Of a stretch of 10,925 nucleotides of DNA, positions 1-6,988 are shown one piece after another. The notes beneath the pieces are model-generated. The model had not been told where the DNA came from and searched no databases. It saw nothing but the letters and a program-made list of their open reading frames with translations. A program made the translations under genes and the position numbers. Numbering within the stretch: position 1 is the first letter of the stretch; each line of letters opens with the position of its first letter. Origin of the DNA: Proteobacteria bacterium UBA1847 (GTDB lineage Bacteria > Pseudomonadota > Gammaproteobacteria > Steroidobacterales > Woeseiaceae); NCBI GenBank assembly GCA_002338605.1, contig DDIP01000366.1:1-10925 (forward strand), given 5' to 3'.

Positions 1-141
1 GTTGACATCTTCGAGGGCAAGACGAACAAGCCGATCTGGCACGGGTGGGCTGAAAAGACGATCAGGGACAGTGACCGCAAGGACCCCAAGTCAGTCATTG
101 ACGACGGTGTCGCGAAACTTTTCAGCAGCTTTCCGCAGTAG
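1..141 (+). CDS. DUF4136 domain protein, C-terminal fragment
   Basis: Frame 1 is open from the window edge and stops at TAG 139-141, giving 46 residues. The tail reads VDIFEGKTNKPIWHGWAEKT and ends KLFSSFPQ. That is the usual end of DUF4136 proteins: a final beta strand 'D.fD..t.k.vWrG.a', then a short helix and a terminal '.lF..FP'. These proteins are mostly small secreted or lipid-anchored envelope proteins of unknown function; the signal peptide and lipobox would lie before the window. The radical SAM gene begins 49 bases downstream on the same strand, so co-transcription is possible. The family call rests on a short but characteristic tail. This fragment also shows that the radical SAM reading frame should not be extended to the window edge. 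Confidence 0.72.
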   Translation, partial: VDIFEGKTNKPIWHGWAEKTIRDSDRKDPKSVIDDGVAKLFSSFPQ

Positions 142-190
142 TAGGTACTGGCTTTCGTGGCAATCGGTGCACAGCAGACAAGGCAAAGTC

Positions 191-1480
191 GTGCCCGGTG
201 TTGAGGCACTGGTTGGCCGTTTAATTCAAACTGCAAGCCGGCGCTATCTCAAGTTCGACGACACATCGGATGTAACAGAGCTTCCGGGGCCAAAGCCGAC
301 AGGTTCGTACCTGCTGTACCTGCACATTCCGTTCTGTGTGACTTTGTGTCCGTTTTGCTCATTCCACCGGGTCGAATTCAAGAAAGCTCGAGCACAGACC
401 TACTTCGACGCCCTGCGTCGTGAAATCCGACTGGCAACAACAGCAGGCTACACGTTTGGAGAAATATACATAGGTGGCGGAACGCCGACTGTCATGCCCA
501 CGGAACTGGTCCGGACAATTGAGCTTGTCCGCGAACTGCACGACGTAACTCGAATTTCCGTTGAGACAAATCCCGACGACCTTGACGAAAGCATTGTCAG
601 TCAGCTGCACCAGGCTGGTATCAACCGATTGTCTGTCGGTGTGCAGAGTTTCGACGACGAATTGCTTAAGGAAATGAAACGCTATGACAAGTACGGCAGC
701 GGCGAGACTATTCGACGACGCCTTGTACGACTTCGCGACACATTCGACACACTAAACGTCGACATGATTTTCAACTTTCCACACCAGACCGGCGCCTCCC
801 TGCAAAGGGACCTGGCAATTCTTACCGGCGAGATTGCAGCCGACCAGGTATCCTTCTACCCGCTCATGGCGACACGGACCACGCGCAAAGCCATGCAACA
901 ATCACTGGGCAATGTCGATTTTACGCGCGAGAGCTCCATGTACGGGCAGATCGCCGACCACATGCTGGCGAGCGGCTACACGCGATCGTCGGCATGGTGC
1001 TTTTCACGCGGCACGAACATGATCGATGAGTACATCACCGAGCAGAACGAATACCTCGGTCTCGGCAGCGGGGCCTTCAGCTACCTGGACGGTCGCATCA
1101 TGGCGAGTACATTCTCAATCAATCATTACATGAAGCGAGTCGAACAGGGTGAAACCGGCATTGTCAGGCAACGCGTACTGGGGCGGACCGATACGATGCG
1201 CTACTACCTGTTAATGCGGCTCTTCAGCGGTTACCTCGACCTGGACGCTGCCGATGCCCACTTCGAAGGGCAGTTTCAAAAGGGCTTGCGCCCCGAACTC
1301 GCCGCATTACGGCTGTATGGCGCAATCCAAAAGCAAGCGTCAACGATTCGACTGACCGATCGTGGCTATTACCTTTGGGTCGTGATGATGCGAGAGTTTT
1401 TCTCCGGTGTGAATCGTCTTCGTGAACAGATGCGACACAATATCGCCAGGGAAACCGAAGTGATCCGTGCCGCAGGTTAG
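191..1480 (+). CDS. HemW/HemN-like radical SAM protein (coproporphyrinogen III oxidase family)
   Basis: The frame is open from base 2, but the first 63 codons overlap the DUF4136 tail and read as low-quality sequence. I start at GTG 191, which has AGG at 181-183 seven bases upstream; GTG 167 is the alternative. The product is 429 aa. Seen in the sequence: LYLHIPFCVTLCPFCSF carries the radical SAM CxxxCxxC cluster (C49, C53, C56) that binds a 4Fe-4S cluster and S-adenosylmethionine. Further along are the family motifs IYIGGGTPT, SVETNPDDL, INRLSVGVQSFD and LNVDMIFNFPHQT. YLGLGSGAFSY and a C-terminal HemN_C-like region follow. Proteins of this group are often annotated as coproporphyrinogen III oxidase, but the true HemN signature CxxxCxC is absent. 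The HemW heme-binding motif HNxxYW is also not seen: the matching stretch reads NMIDEYI (residues 276-282). A distinctive WCFSRG (about 269-274) precedes it. It probably makes a 5'-deoxyadenosyl radical in the cytoplasm; the substrate is unknown. HutW is another possible relative. Confidence 0.85.
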   Translation: MPGVEALVGRLIQTASRRYLKFDDTSDVTELPGPKPTGSYLLYLHIPFCVTLCPFCSFHRVEFKKARAQTYFDALRREIRLATTAGYTFGEIYIGGGTPTVMPTELVRTIELVRELHDVTRISVETNPDDLDESIVSQLHQAGINRLSVGVQSFDDELLKEMKRYDKYGSGETIRRRLVRLRDTFDTLNVDMIFNFPHQTGASLQRDLAILTGEIAADQVSFYPLMATRTTRKAMQQSLGNVDFTRESSMYGQIADHMLASGYTRSSAWCFSRGTNMIDEYITEQNEYLGLGSGAFSYLDGRIMASTFSINHYMKRVEQGETGIVRQRVLGRTDTMRYYLLMRLFSGYLDLDAADAHFEGQFQKGLRPELAALRLYGAIQKQASTIRLTDRGYYLWVVMMREFFSGVNRLREQMRHNIARETEVIRAAG

Positions 1481-1671
1481 TTGCGCTTGCGGCGTTTCTG
1501 CGTTCGCACGAAAGAGTGTGCTGCGACACCGATCGCGAGCAGCGGCATCAGGATACAAAGCGAAGCTGACAGTGCACCATGGCTGCCGCTCTGGGAATGC
1601 CTGCTTGACTGGCGAAAGGCCATGGGCGGCTCGTACTTCCGGTCCGGCCGGCCCCGCACTGGTGTTTTCAT
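1477..1671 (-). CDS. possible small single-pass membrane protein (uncertain)
   Basis: This reverse-strand ORF of 64 codons runs from ATG 1671 to TAA 1479-1477, with an internal ATG at 1623 that would give 48 aa. The N-terminal half is unremarkable and rich in Arg and Pro. The C-terminal half has the form of a membrane tail: SGSHGALS, then the hydrophobic run SLCILMPLLAIGVAA, then the very basic end RTQKRRKRN. That order (Gly/Ser linker, one membrane helix, basic cluster) also occurs in C-terminal sorting or anchor signals, but I cannot place it in a named CTERM family. The second half uses ordinary codons for this genome. Neither start has a convincing ribosome binding site; GGAAG lies 12 bases before ATG 1623. 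Its stop overlaps the TAG of the radical SAM gene. It may be a real small protein, the remnant of a larger gene, or chance. Confidence 0.28.
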   Translation of the reverse strand: MKTPVRGRPDRKYEPPMAFRQSSRHSQSGSHGALSASLCILMPLLAIGVAAHSFVRTQKRRKRN

Positions 1672-1827
1672 GGTTTTTTGGCTCTACTGGTACGCTCCAC
1701 GGCTGAATCTTCGCCATTTTGTGACCTGCGTTGTGTCACGGATGTGGCTGCAAGCCATAGAATTAAGTCAAATGAGCCCGGACTGACCCGAGGTTCTTCA
1801 CGTGTTCACGGCAAGGTTCGAACGACA
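1481..1827. other. gene-poor stretch before the secreted repeat protein
   Basis: These 347 bases separate the radical SAM gene from the likely start of the secreted protein. The left half is covered only by the doubtful reverse ORF. The right half (about 1672-1827) shows no credible coding. It holds an inverted repeat, GTGAC at 1721-1725 and GTCAC at 1735-1739 with a 9-base loop, and a TAGAAT at 1758-1763 that resembles a sigma-70 -10 box but has no -35 at normal spacing (TTGTGT at 1731-1736 is 21 bases away). A promoter for the downstream gene probably lies here, but I cannot fix it. No RNA gene or intrinsic terminator with a T-run was seen. Confidence 0.5.
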
Positions 1828-3279
1828 GTGATAAGAGCAATGACCGCACTGCTGATCGTTTTCCCGTGCGTGGCATCCGCCGCGCCCGGTGACATACTGT
1901 TCAGTGATGATTTCGAAGACGGCACCCTGGCCCCGTGGACGACGACAAATGCGTCGGTTTCCGGAGTCAGCAACAATGGTGGCTGGGCCGGCTCCGGTGT
2001 GTACGGCGCGTACACCAGCAATACGGTCGTCACTGTTACGAGCCCCGGGTTCAATGCCGCCGTTCCGGCCGCTCGATTGCGGCTTTGGGTTCGGCGCGGC
2101 GCCGATTTTTTCAGTGAGGACACCGATACGAATGAAGACTTCGCGCTCGAATATCGACGGGCAAATGGCACCTGGGCGCTACTGAATCTTTATCTCGGCT
2201 CGGGGACGAACGGTCAGATCTATAACGATTCCTACAGCCTTCCGGCTGACGCACGCCACGGAAATCTCGCGCTGCGCGTACGCCAGACCGGCGGCAGCGG
2301 CGCCTCGTACGACTTCTGGCATTTCGATAACATCATCGTCGACGAACTGGCACCGTCCGGCCCATTTGCCGTTGGCGTTTGCGACGACTTTGAAAACGGC
2401 CTGGCAACAAACTGGAGCGTGAACCAGACATCCGGATTTGCCGGTATCAACAATGCCACCTCGTCGTCGCCAAGCAATTCGATGTACCTGAATGGCGGTG
2501 TTGTCACCGTGCAATCGGTAACCGTGGACACGACGGACAGCACATTTTCGAACATCAGCATGTGGATTCGACGCGGCTCCGATGCTTTTAGTGAGGACCC
2601 CGATACTGGCGAAAATCTCGTCGTCGAGTACCAGAACAATGTCGGCGCCTGGATCTCGCTTGAGACCTTCAACGGCAATGGCTCGCCGGGGCAGATCTAT
2701 ATCAGAACCTACACTTTGCCCGCAGCCGGCCTTCACCCGAACCTGCGCATTCGCTTCCGCCAGACCGGCGGCTCAGGAGCAATCTGGGATTTCTGGCATA
2801 TTGATGATGTCTGCTTCAATCAGGACCCCAATCCACAATTGACGCTTGCAAAAACATCGGCTGTCTTCTCCGACCCTGTCAATGGCACAACCGACCCCAA
2901 GGCCATACCGGGCGCATTTGTCGATTACACGGTAACGCTGAGTAACCAGGGCATTGGCCAGGTTGACCCGGGTACGGTTGAGATCACAGACCCCGTTCCG
3001 CCAAATACTGCCTTGTATGTCGATACCAGTGGCGGTGCTCCGGTTACGTTTGTCGACGGCTCGCCATCGAGTGGCCTGACCTACAATTACGTGTCGGACT
3101 TGCGATTCACCGACAATGCCGGCGGTGTCGGTCCTTTCGACTACACACCGGTACCGGACGCCCAGGGCTTCGATCCGCAGGTCACGGCGTATCGCATCAT
3201 TCTCGGCGGCACAATGAACGGCAATACCGGTGGCGGCGATCCCAACTTCAATATCGTGTTTCGGGTTCGTATCGAGTAA
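1828..3279 (+). CDS. secreted protein with two jelly-roll-like repeats and a C-terminal DUF11-type domain
   Basis: The frame is open from 1678, but the first plausible exported start is GTG 1828 (VIRAMTALLIVFPCVASA then APGD). This is a typical signal peptide with a predicted cut after ASA, giving a 483-aa precursor. ATG 1840 would remove the positive charge before the hydrophobic core. Residues about 22-172 and 182-330 are two copies of one domain: each has DDFE(D/N)G near its start, RRG(A/S)D.FSED.DT in the middle and RQTGGSGA..DFWH.D at its end. This resembles MAM/reelin-like and 'choice-of-anchor' beta jelly-roll domains; the acidic SED.DT loop could bind calcium. Residues about 338-483 form a DUF11/conserved-repeat domain (LTLAKTS, KAIPGAFVDYTVTLSNQG, TVEITDPVPPNTALYVD). 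The protein ends FRVRIE with no anchor or sorting tail, so it is probably released or held non-covalently. The aminotransferase gene starts 9 bases after the stop. Likely role: extracellular or surface protein; molecular function unknown. Confidence 0.8.
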   Translation: MIRAMTALLIVFPCVASAAPGDILFSDDFEDGTLAPWTTTNASVSGVSNNGGWAGSGVYGAYTSNTVVTVTSPGFNAAVPAARLRLWVRRGADFFSEDTDTNEDFALEYRRANGTWALLNLYLGSGTNGQIYNDSYSLPADARHGNLALRVRQTGGSGASYDFWHFDNIIVDELAPSGPFAVGVCDDFENGLATNWSVNQTSGFAGINNATSSSPSNSMYLNGGVVTVQSVTVDTTDSTFSNISMWIRRGSDAFSEDPDTGENLVVEYQNNVGAWISLETFNGNGSPGQIYIRTYTLPAAGLHPNLRIRFRQTGGSGAIWDFWHIDDVCFNQDPNPQLTLAKTSAVFSDPVNGTTDPKAIPGAFVDYTVTLSNQGIGQVDPGTVEITDPVPPNTALYVDTSGGAPVTFVDGSPSSGLTYNYVSDLRFTDNAGGVGPFDYTPVPDAQGFDPQVTAYRIILGGTMNGNTGGGDPNFNIVFRVRIE

Positions 3280-3288
3280 CGTTTGCGG

Positions 3289-4452
3289 ATGAGCTGCAAG
3301 ATCGAGAGCAAATTACCCGAGGTCGGGACCACGATATTCACCGTCATGAGTCAGTTGGCGGCCAAATGCAATGCCATAAACCTGGCGCAGGGGTTTCCGA
3401 GTTTCGATCCGCCGCGCGCCCTTTGTGACCGTATTCACCACCACTTCAAAAACGGTGCCAACCAATACGCTCCGATGAGTGGTGTTGAAAGTCTCCGGAT
3501 TGCGATAGCCGACAAGACGAACCGACTGCAGGGCCGGGTCATCGATGCGGATCGCAACATCACTGTCAGTTGCGGCGCAACCGAAGGCTTGTTTTGTGCA
3601 ATCCAGGCTGTTGTCAGACCCGGCGACGAAGTCATTGTCTTCGACCCTGCCTATGATTCCTACTCGCCGGCCGTCACACTTGCCGGTGGCATCACGCGCC
3701 ATGTACCGCTCGAGATCGAAGGCAACGGCGCTGATTTCGCCATTAACTGGCAACGACTGTCCGATACTCTCAACGACAAGACGCGACTGATTATTGTGAA
3801 TTTCCCGCACAATCCGACGGGCGCGATTCTGCAGTACGCAGATCTCAACAGGCTTGCCGCCTTGATTCGGGACAGGGACTGTTACCTGCTCTCGGATGAG
3901 GTTTACGAGCATATTGTCTTTGACGGCGAAACACATCGGAGCCTGCTGTCACACGATGAACTGTACGAGCGCACAATGGTGGTATCGTCTTTCGGTAAGA
4001 CCTTTCATGCAACTGGCTGGAAGATTGGCTATTGCATCGCACCCGCATATCTGACGGATGAGTTTCGCAAGGTGCACCAGTTTGCAACGTTTTCGATTTG
4101 CACGCCAGTGCAACATGGTATTGCTGATTTTCTGAACAGCGATCCGGAATTCTATGAGGCGTTGCCAGCGTTTTACCAGCAGAAGCGCGATACCTTTTGC
4201 AGGCTGCTTGAGAACTCGCGCTTCAAGCTAAAGCCGGCACGCAGCACTTTCTTCCAGATCGTCGACTACTCCGACATCAGTGATCAGGATGACCTGGCGC
4301 TTGCCAAACACTGGACCCGGGATATCGGAATCGCATCGATTCCACTGTCGGTTTTTTGTCAACGGGCGTTTACCGGCACGCGGCTCAGATTCTGCTTCGC
4401 CAAGGACGACGCCACGCTCGAAGCGGCCGCCACCAGGTTAAACCGATTGTAG
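3289..4452 (+). CDS. ybdL: PLP-dependent methionine aminotransferase, YbdL family
   Basis: This 387-aa protein follows the E. coli YbdL pattern from end to end: SKLPEVGTTIFTVMSQLA, INLAQGFPSFD, NQYAPMSGVESLR, then GDEVIVFDPAYDSY. It is a fold-type I aminotransferase that moves the amino group from methionine (and often aromatic amino acids) to a 2-oxo acid, related to kynurenine aminotransferases. Visible active-site residues are N175 in NFPHNPTG, D203 and Y206 in SDEVYEH, Schiff-base lysine K237 in SSFGKT, and R367 in RLRFCFAK as the likely substrate carboxylate anchor. Length is normal. I chose ATG 3289 because the family start aligns there; the in-frame TTG 3283 is less likely. There is no clear Shine-Dalgarno, and only 9 bases follow the stop of the secreted protein, so translation may be coupled. 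It converges on feoB with 2 bases between the stops. A kynurenine/glutamine transaminase activity cannot be excluded. Confidence 0.92.
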   Translation: MSCKIESKLPEVGTTIFTVMSQLAAKCNAINLAQGFPSFDPPRALCDRIHHHFKNGANQYAPMSGVESLRIAIADKTNRLQGRVIDADRNITVSCGATEGLFCAIQAVVRPGDEVIVFDPAYDSYSPAVTLAGGITRHVPLEIEGNGADFAINWQRLSDTLNDKTRLIIVNFPHNPTGAILQYADLNRLAALIRDRDCYLLSDEVYEHIVFDGETHRSLLSHDELYERTMVVSSFGKTFHATGWKIGYCIAPAYLTDEFRKVHQFATFSICTPVQHGIADFLNSDPEFYEALPAFYQQKRDTFCRLLENSRFKLKPARSTFFQIVDYSDISDQDDLALAKHWTRDIGIASIPLSVFCQRAFTGTRLRFCFAKDDATLEAAATRLNRL

Positions 4453-4454
4453 TG

Positions 4455-6644
4455 TCAGCCGGTGCCGACCTGGAACGCAAGCAGCGCGCCGAAATAACCA
4501 ATCGTGGTCATGTACACCCAGGCAAAGACCGGCCAGCGCCAGGTGTTTGTTTCACGACGGATGACCGCCAGCGTCGCGGCACACTGCAGGCAGCAGGCAT
4601 AAAAGATCAACAAGCCGATAACCATGGGCAACGTGAATACCGGGCTGCCATCCGGCCAGGACGAGGATTTGAGACGGCTGCTCAATGTCGCCTCATCTGC
4701 GTCGTCACCAACCGCATAGACAGTACCAAGCACGGCGATCACCACTTCGCGCGCAGGAAAACCGGCGATTACGGCCGCCGAGACCCGCCAGTCCCAGCCC
4801 AGCGGCCGAAATACCGGTTCGACAACTTTGCCCGCTCGGCCAAGCCAGCTTTGTTCAAGCTGCGTCGCGGCGGCGAGGTTGTTAATTTTCCGGATTTCAC
4901 CATCGAGCGCCTCACCCGTGAGCGTTTCCGTCGCGATTGCGATCTGTTTGTCGGCTGCCGGTCGAATGTCATCGGAACGCGGGTAATAGGCCAGTGCCCA
5001 GACAACGACAGCAACCGTAAAAATTACCGTGCCGGCACGACGCAGGAATATCCGGGCGCGACCAAGCAACTGGAAGAAGACCGTTTGCAGGTTGGGTCGC
5101 CGAAATTCCGGAAGCATCAGCGCGAACGGCGGCTTCGGTCCGCGAAGCGCTGTCTTTCGCATCAGCAGGGCGGTAAGAATGCCCATAACGATGCCGAACA
5201 TGTAGAGACCGAACAACACCAGTCCCTGCAGATTCAGAAAGCCGATGCGATGCGGCGGTACGAAGGCGGCAATCAGCAACGCATACACGGGTAGTCGCGC
5301 CGAACAGGTCATAAACGGGGCCGCCATGATCGTCGCAATTCGATCACGACGATTGGGAATAACACGCGTTGCCATGATACCCGGCACGGCGCAGGCAAAA
5401 CTCGAAATCATCGGAATAATCGACTGACCGGACAGGCCGACCGAACGCATGGTGCGATCCATAAGGTAGGCGGCCCGCGCGAGGTACCCCAAATCTTCGA
5501 GCAAGATAATAAACAGGAACAGAATCAGAATCTGCGGCAGGAAAATAATCACACTGCCAACGCCGGCAATAACGCCGTCTGCGATCAGGCTCGAGAATGC
5601 ATTCTCGCCAAGTGCGTCGCCGATCGACGCGCCAACCGTAGCCGTCGTCGCATCAATGAAGTCCATGACCGGTGTTGCCCACGCAAACACTGCCTGGAAC
5701 ACGATTGCCATGACAAGAAATAGCCCGATCGTTCCCGCCACGGGTTGATTCACGAAGCGCGTGATCCGACTTCGCCACCCCTGGAACGGCGGCAACGATT
5801 GCTGCACCGATGCCAGCGTTTTGCGCACCCAGTCATAGCGAACCTGTGCTTCAACGGAAATAGGTGGCTTTCCCGAAAATATTTCCTCACGAAGCACGTG
5901 CAGCAGGGCTTCGGTTTCACTCCCAAGCCCGGTGGCGAAGGACTGGTTGCGCTCAGTGATTCCGTCCACCAGCAAGCGCTCACTTTCAGCCAGACGCAGC
6001 GATTCGCCGGCGATGTTGCAAAGCTTCTCGGCCGCCCGAGTGAGCTCCGGCCAGACAGACAGGCGTTGCGTTGGCCCGGTTTCCGGCAAAGACGCGATCG
6101 CCTCACGCAGCGCATCCATACCCGCGCCACTGGTCGCCACCACCGGGCAGATTCGGACGCCGCCCAGTGCCGCGCTCAGCGCCTCAATATCGATCTTGAT
6201 CCCGCCCTGCATCGCCGCATCGTTCATCGTCATGGCAACGACCATCGGCATTTCGAGGTCAACGAGCTGTTGCAGAAGGAATAGCCCCTGGTACAGGTTG
6301 GTTGCATCGAGAACGGCGACCAGCCCGTCAGGCCTGCGGCTGCCTTCCATCCGACCGAGAACAACATCGACAGCGATTTGTTCTTCCAGCGAATGCGGAC
6401 TCAGGGAGTGGGTGCCGGGCAGGTCAACCAGCTCGGTCTGCGTATCCTTCCACCGCAGGATACCGACATGTCGCTCAACGGTTACGCCGGGATAGTTGCC
6501 GATGCGTTGCTTGAGCCCTGTCAGGCGATTAAAGAGCGTGCTTTTGCCAGAATTGGGGTTACCGACAACGGCGACGGTGGCCTGGATACCCCGTCGAACT
6601 GTTATCTTGTCGGGCGAAACACGAATTTCGGCCGGTTTAGCCAC
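4455..6644 (-). CDS. feoB: ferrous iron transport protein B
   Basis: This is a 729-aa inner-membrane Fe(II) transporter, slightly shorter than E. coli FeoB (773). The start is GTG 6644, overlapping the end of feoA by 8 bases; no alternative start was found before the G domain, which leaves a 20-residue leader. N-terminal G domain: G1 GNPNSGKS (28-35), G2 Thr55 in PGVTVE, G3 DLPG (74-77), G5 near S172-G173. G4 reads TMND (139-142) where the family has NxxD, so Thr replaces the guanine-specifying Asn. After a helical GDI-like segment (about 190-290), the membrane part begins near 300. It carries the gate motifs GYLARAAYLMDR (386-397), SSFACAVPGIMATR (414-427) and PFMTCSARLPVYAL (443-456), and ends with YACCLQCAATLAV (682-694). 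These cysteine-bearing segments match the FeoB pore. With feoA it forms a Fur-controlled operon; no feoC is seen after it. Confidence 0.96.
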   Translation of the reverse strand: MAKPAEIRVSPDKITVRRGIQATVAVVGNPNSGKSTLFNRLTGLKQRIGNYPGVTVERHVGILRWKDTQTELVDLPGTHSLSPHSLEEQIAVDVVLGRMEGSRRPDGLVAVLDATNLYQGLFLLQQLVDLEMPMVVAMTMNDAAMQGGIKIDIEALSAALGGVRICPVVATSGAGMDALREAIASLPETGPTQRLSVWPELTRAAEKLCNIAGESLRLAESERLLVDGITERNQSFATGLGSETEALLHVLREEIFSGKPPISVEAQVRYDWVRKTLASVQQSLPPFQGWRSRITRFVNQPVAGTIGLFLVMAIVFQAVFAWATPVMDFIDATTATVGASIGDALGENAFSSLIADGVIAGVGSVIIFLPQILILFLFIILLEDLGYLARAAYLMDRTMRSVGLSGQSIIPMISSFACAVPGIMATRVIPNRRDRIATIMAAPFMTCSARLPVYALLIAAFVPPHRIGFLNLQGLVLFGLYMFGIVMGILTALLMRKTALRGPKPPFALMLPEFRRPNLQTVFFQLLGRARIFLRRAGTVIFTVAVVVWALAYYPRSDDIRPAADKQIAIATETLTGEALDGEIRKINNLAAATQLEQSWLGRAGKVVEPVFRPLGWDWRVSAAVIAGFPAREVVIAVLGTVYAVGDDADEATLSSRLKSSSWPDGSPVFTLPMVIGLLIFYACCLQCAATLAVIRRETNTWRWPVFAWVYMTTIGYFGALLAFQVGTG

Positions 6645-6888
6645 CGGCCACTATGGGTGATACCTGGAAGTAGCGCGCGTGTTCCTGGCGCAGTGATATG
6701 CCACTGCCAAACAGGCGAAATTCGATCGGGTCACCACCGATTGCCGAATTGGTGTGCTCGATTTCGGCACCCTCAACCAGCCCCAGCACCATCAGCCGCT
6801 GTACCTGGGGGTCGCTGGTATCGACTGATTTGATGATGCCCTTCTCGCCCCGCTTCAGTGTCGCAAGCGTATAACTGCCCATTTCCAT
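6637..6888 (-). CDS. feoA: ferrous iron transport protein A
   Basis: FeoA is a small cytoplasmic SH3-like protein needed for full FeoB activity. The conserved core is visible: TLATLKRGEKGIIKSV, QRLMVLGLVEGAEIE (the family's 'rL..lGl.pG..i'), then DPIEFRLFGSGISLRQEHAR and YFQVSPI. The open frame reaches ATG 6951, but that would translate through the promoter and Fur box. I start at ATG 6888, which gives 83 aa (E. coli FeoA is 75) and a short leader after the predicted -10. ATG 6882 is equally possible. The Shine-Dalgarno is weak (AAAAAAG just upstream). The end overlaps feoB: feoA stops with TAA at 6639-6637 inside the first codons of feoB, which suggests translational coupling. Confidence 0.93.
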   Translation of the reverse strand: MEMGSYTLATLKRGEKGIIKSVDTSDPQVQRLMVLGLVEGAEIEHTNSAIGGDPIEFRLFGSGISLRQEHARYFQVSPIVAGG

Positions 6889-6922
6889 TGCTTTTTTCAG
6901 CCATGTTCCATTCAGGAAATAA

Positions 6923-6951
6923 ATGATAATGATTCGCATTACTATGCGCAA
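6923..6951 (-). promoter_or_regulatory. predicted sigma-70 promoter of feoAB
   Basis: On the minus strand, TTGCGC (6951-6946) and TATCAT (6928-6923) are separated by exactly 17 bases. The -10 matches TATAAT in 5 of 6 positions and the -35 matches TTGACA in 3 of 6. Transcription would start near 6916, leaving about 28 bases before ATG 6888. The element lies in the AT-rich gap between the deoxynucleoside kinase gene and feoA and is overlapped by a Fur box. Confidence 0.6.
6924..6938. promoter_or_regulatory. Fur box in the feoAB promoter
   Basis: TGATAATGATTCGCA matches the 7-1-7 Fur consensus TGATAAT-N-ATTATCA in 12 of 14 specified positions: the left half is perfect, the right half differs at two. 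As a 19-mer (6925-6943) it matches the classic GATAATGATAATCATTATC in 14 positions. It covers the predicted -10 and part of the spacer, the usual place for repression by Fe-Fur. Iron-replete cells would therefore shut off ferrous iron uptake. Confidence 0.8.
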
Positions 6952-6988
6952 TAGGGAGTTTCACGAATATGACAAATTCCGATACAAA

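Noticed and set aside
2..190. N-terminal extension of the radical SAM frame to the window edge
   Set aside because: It overlaps a well-supported DUF4136 C-terminus in frame 1, reads as Arg/Ser-rich sequence unlike the family, and a better start (GTG 191 with AGG upstream) exists.
1340..1717. Reverse-strand ORF of 125 codons starting MAKIQPWS
   Set aside because: It overlaps the 3' end of the radical SAM gene by about 140 bases, shows no domain, and has no ribosome binding site that I can see.
1720..1740. CRP-like site (TGTGA...TCACG)
   Set aside because: The half-sites are 11 bases apart rather than the 6 of a CRP site, and the second half is imperfect.
2179..2736. Reverse-strand ORF inside the secreted repeat protein (185 codons)
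   Set aside because: It mirrors the duplicated domain region; no known domain or start signal, while the plus strand has a signal peptide and repeats.
4356..5294. Long plus-strand ORF opposite feoB (312 codons)
   Set aside because: Its product is rich in Arg, His and Gln with no motif, and it lies antisense to a clear feoB; it is a shadow of that coding strand.
6889..6951. Upstream extension of feoA to ATG 6951
   Set aside because: It would translate the predicted -10/-35 and Fur box and adds residues not found in FeoA proteins.
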